From: an uncultured Gemella sp.
GTDB taxonomy: Bacteria > Bacillota > Bacilli > Staphylococcales > Gemellaceae
NCBI GenBank assembly: GCA_927911695.1
Contig: CAKMQO010000105.1
Span: 1-9,134 of the forward strand
Reading direction: 5' to 3'
DNA length: 9,134 bases
The number at the start of each line of letters is the position of its first letter. The stretch's first letter is position 1. A program made the position numbers and the translations under genes. Below the pieces are notes generated by a model. That model was not told where the DNA came from and ran no database searches. It was given only the letters and a program-made list of their open reading frames with translations. Shown in pieces: positions 7,653-9,134 of this stretch.

Positions 7653-7711
7653 AAAAAGTTTATTAGATATCAATAAACCACTGCGGTTATATGTTCTTAT
7701 ATAAACTTTTT
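7653..7711 (-). repeat. Second large inverted repeat downstream of the ROK kinase
   Basis: AAAAAGTTTA (7653-7662) and TAAACTTTTT (7702-7711) are perfect 10-bp arms around 39 bases that can form a small inner hairpin (AACC/GGTT). The A run on one side and T run on the other make it a possible first terminator of the kinase transcript, directly before the hairpin at 7597-7651. Confidence 0.5.
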
Positions 7712-7752
7712 AATTTAGGACTTTTGAATAAGATTCACAAGTTCTTAATGTC

Positions 7753-8615
7753 TTATTTTTCTACAAATGGGCTAATAGCTCCGTATAGAGCTGCATCATT
7801 TCCTAACTCAGCAGCTAGGAATTTAGTTTGGTTGTTTTCGATTGGGTGAAGTTCACGTACTTTTGCCTCTAGTTTATTTAATAAATAATCTCCTTGAGCA
7901 GAAACAGCTCCACCGATTACGATGTATTTAGGATCTAGGATACATAGTAAGTTAACAATACCACGAGCAAGTTCGAATAACCATTCGTCTAGCACTTTTA
8001 GTGCAGTTGTGTCTTCACGTTTACAAAGATCGAAGAATTCGATAACGCTAATTCCTTCGTACATTTCGGCTTTGATTTTTCTATCTAAAGCAATAGTAGA
8101 AGCACGTTGTTCGTAAGTAGTTTTAGTGTCGAAGTCATAAAGAGATTGTCCGATTTCACCTACACCGAAGTTAGATCCAAAAGGAAGACTAGTTAGGTAG
8201 TAAGCTCCACCTATTCCAGTTCCTAAAGCCATACAGAATACTTCATCTAAACCTTTTGCTCCACCAAGCCATTGTTCACCAAGTAATGCACAGTTAACAT
8301 CGTTATCTGCGTATACTGGAATACCTAGTCTATCTCCAAAATCACGTTTGAAGTTAGTCCAAGGTAGTTTTTGATAGTTGGAGCTGAACGAATTACTTCC
8401 ATATGAACATTATCAATAACACCTGCAGCTGAAATACCAGCAGCAGTGAAGTTGTAAGTTTCACGGATTTTACTTGCGATTCTATACATTTCATCAGTAA
8501 TTTTTACAGTTACATTGTCAGGTGTTTTACAAGTTTCGTAATGTACGATTTTATGATTTTCATCAAATACAGCAAATTTTATACTTGTTCCACCAATATC
8601 AATACCTAATAACAT
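7753..8615 (-). CDS. ROK-family sugar kinase lacking the zinc motif, one frameshift
   Basis: 287 residues after adding one base near 8357-8366, the normal length for a ROK kinase. Such enzymes phosphorylate a hexose or amino sugar with ATP in the cytoplasm. Visible motifs: phosphate-binding DIGGT at residues 6-10, the catalytic-aspartate region VYADNDVNC (101-109, Asp106), the second phosphate loop ALGTGIGGAYY (130-140), GEIGQ (153-157) and IVIGGAVS (232-239). The usual CxCGxxGCxE zinc motif is absent, and the usual His of GExGH is Gln157, which fits zinc-less ROK proteins such as BglK-like or some NanK-like kinases. The nearby nanE suggests ManNAc kinase; the divergent manA would also suit a fructose or mannose kinase. 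The start ATG has a modest AAGTAGG site. The family call is firm; the substrate is open. Confidence 0.88.
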
Positions 8616-8688
8616 AATATACCTACTTTCTTAATAAAGACATGATTATCTTTAATGTTAATGATTTTTTTAATTTCTATACAACGAT

Positions 8689-8717
8689 ATATTACCATAA
8701 AATTAAATTTTTGAAAA
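8689..8717 (-). promoter_or_regulatory. Promoter of the ROK kinase
   Basis: On the minus strand, TTTTCA (8717-8712) and TAATAT (8694-8689) are 17 bp apart, with a TGn extension before the -10 box. The start would be near 8682, about 67 bases before the ATG. Confidence 0.5.
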
Positions 8718-8725
8718 CTGTTTCT
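8712..8725. promoter_or_regulatory. Candidate cre (CcpA) site between the ROK kinase and manA
   Basis: TGAAAACTGTTTCT matches TGWAANCGNTNWCA at all but two fixed positions, one of them the G of the central CG. It overlaps the -35 box of the kinase promoter. TTTCTAGAAA (8721-8730), a perfect 10-bp palindrome, overlaps its end. Confidence 0.4.
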
Positions 8726-8772
8726 AGAAAAAAATTAAAAGGTATATGCTGTATAAAAAAGAGTGACTGGTG

Positions 8773-8778
8773 TATAAT
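8773..8778 (+). promoter_or_regulatory. -10 box of the manA promoter
   Basis: A perfect TATAAT lies 35 bases upstream of the manA ATG. The -35 region around 8750-8755 (TGTATA) is only a partial match, so the assignment rests on the -10 box and position. Confidence 0.55.
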
Positions 8779-8812
8779 AAACTAGAAGTTAGAATTGTTT
8801 AAGGAGAATAAA

Positions 8813-9134
8813 ATGGATAAAATAGTATTTTTAGAGCCTGTATTTTGTGAAAGAATCTGGGGTGGACGTAATTTAGAGAAGTTTGATTTTTCTATTCCAC
8901 AAGGAAATATTGGAGAAGCGTGGGTTATTGCCGCTCATGATAACGGCAGTTCAAAAATAACAAACGGTGAGTTAGCGGGTTTAACATTAAAAGAAGCTTA
9001 TGAGAAACAACCTACTTTATTTACTGAGAAAGTGTACGATAAGTTTCCGTTATTAATTAAAATTTTTAGATGCTAGTGATAATCTATCAGTTCAAGTACA
9101 TCCTGAAGATGATTATGCGCGTGAAAATGAGAAT
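8813..9134 (+). CDS. manA: Mannose-6-phosphate isomerase, type I (ManA), 3'-truncated by window edge, one frameshift
   Basis: This is the N-terminal third of the zinc enzyme that interconverts mannose-6-P and fructose-6-P. The protein begins MDKIVFLEPVFCERIWGGRN, with the family stretches GEAWVIAAHDNGSS and FPLLIKILDASDNLSVQVHP. The last contains the Gln and His of the zinc site (QVHP). The frame breaks in the T run 9063-9067, where one T is extra; removing it joins LLIKIL to DASDNLS. The frame stays open to the window end, so the gene continues to the right. The start is the ATG at 8813, with AAGGAG six bases upstream; an in-frame TTG 18 bases earlier has no such site. It is divergent from the ROK kinase across about 200 bases of regulatory DNA. 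Confidence 0.92.

Larger units (their letters stand above)
7408..7752. other. Non-coding interval between the ROK kinase and GntR genes
   Basis: No credible ORF is seen in these 345 bases. Reading left to right it holds the GntR ribosome-binding site and promoter(s), a cre-like site, a short palindrome CAAAGCTTTG (7566-7575) overlapping AGCTT-TG-AAGCT (7569-7580), a long terminator hairpin and a second large inverted repeat. These are listed separately where supportable. Confidence 0.7.

Noticed and set aside
7922..8116. Plus-strand ORF of 64 codons within the ROK kinase
   Set aside because: It is a shadow of the kinase frame on the other strand, with no start signals.
8795..8812. Upstream TTG start for manA
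   Set aside because: The AAGGAG at 8801-8806 falls inside this extension and is well spaced for the ATG at 8813.

Overview
The window is low-GC DNA with the promoters, Shine-Dalgarno sites and gene content of a Firmicute of the class Bacilli. Strong AGGAGG sites, TTG starts, sigma-A promoters, cre-like sites, a CydDC-like exporter pair, PspC, NanE and a Bacillus-type ManA all fit. A small-genome coccus such as Gemella would suit, but that is recollection of similar gene sets, not a database match.

Layout. (1) 1-2697, plus strand: two overlapping half-transporter genes (TAATG junction) for a heterodimeric ABC exporter. The first enters from the left edge. Both are broken by single-base frameshifts. 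A bidirectional terminator (2704-2740) closes them. (2) 5434-2741, minus strand: a three-gene operon of ABC-2 type ATPase, ABC-2 permease (frameshifted) and a TetR-family regulator as last gene. It is driven by a perfect consensus promoter whose 17-bp spacer is filled by an 18-bp palindrome. Two more copies of the palindrome lie in the leader. (3) 5584-5980, plus strand: a small PspC-domain membrane protein with its own promoter and a shared terminator. (4) 7500-5983, minus strand: a GntR/UTRA regulator (frameshifted) followed by nanE, N-acylmannosamine-6-phosphate 2-epimerase. (5) 7408-7752: a non-coding stretch with promoters, a cre-like site and two large hairpins. (6) 8717-7753, minus strand: a ROK-family sugar kinase (one frameshift) without the usual zinc motif. 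(7) 8773-9134, plus strand: the start of manA, mannose-6-phosphate isomerase (one frameshift), divergent from the kinase.

How they work together. Regions 4-7 look like amino-sugar and mannose metabolism. A ROK kinase could phosphorylate ManNAc, NanE would convert ManNAc-6-P to GlcNAc-6-P, and ManA links mannose-6-P to fructose-6-P. Two cre-like sites suggest catabolite repression. Region 2 looks like a self-repressing efflux operon induced by an unknown ligand of the TetR protein.

Quality. At least ten single-base indels break six of ten genes, mostly at A or T runs, and each is repaired by one base to give a normal family protein. This pattern points to sequencing error more than to real gene decay, so the broken genes are annotated as full-span CDSs with frameshifts marked. 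I found no mobile element, CRISPR array, tRNA or rRNA.
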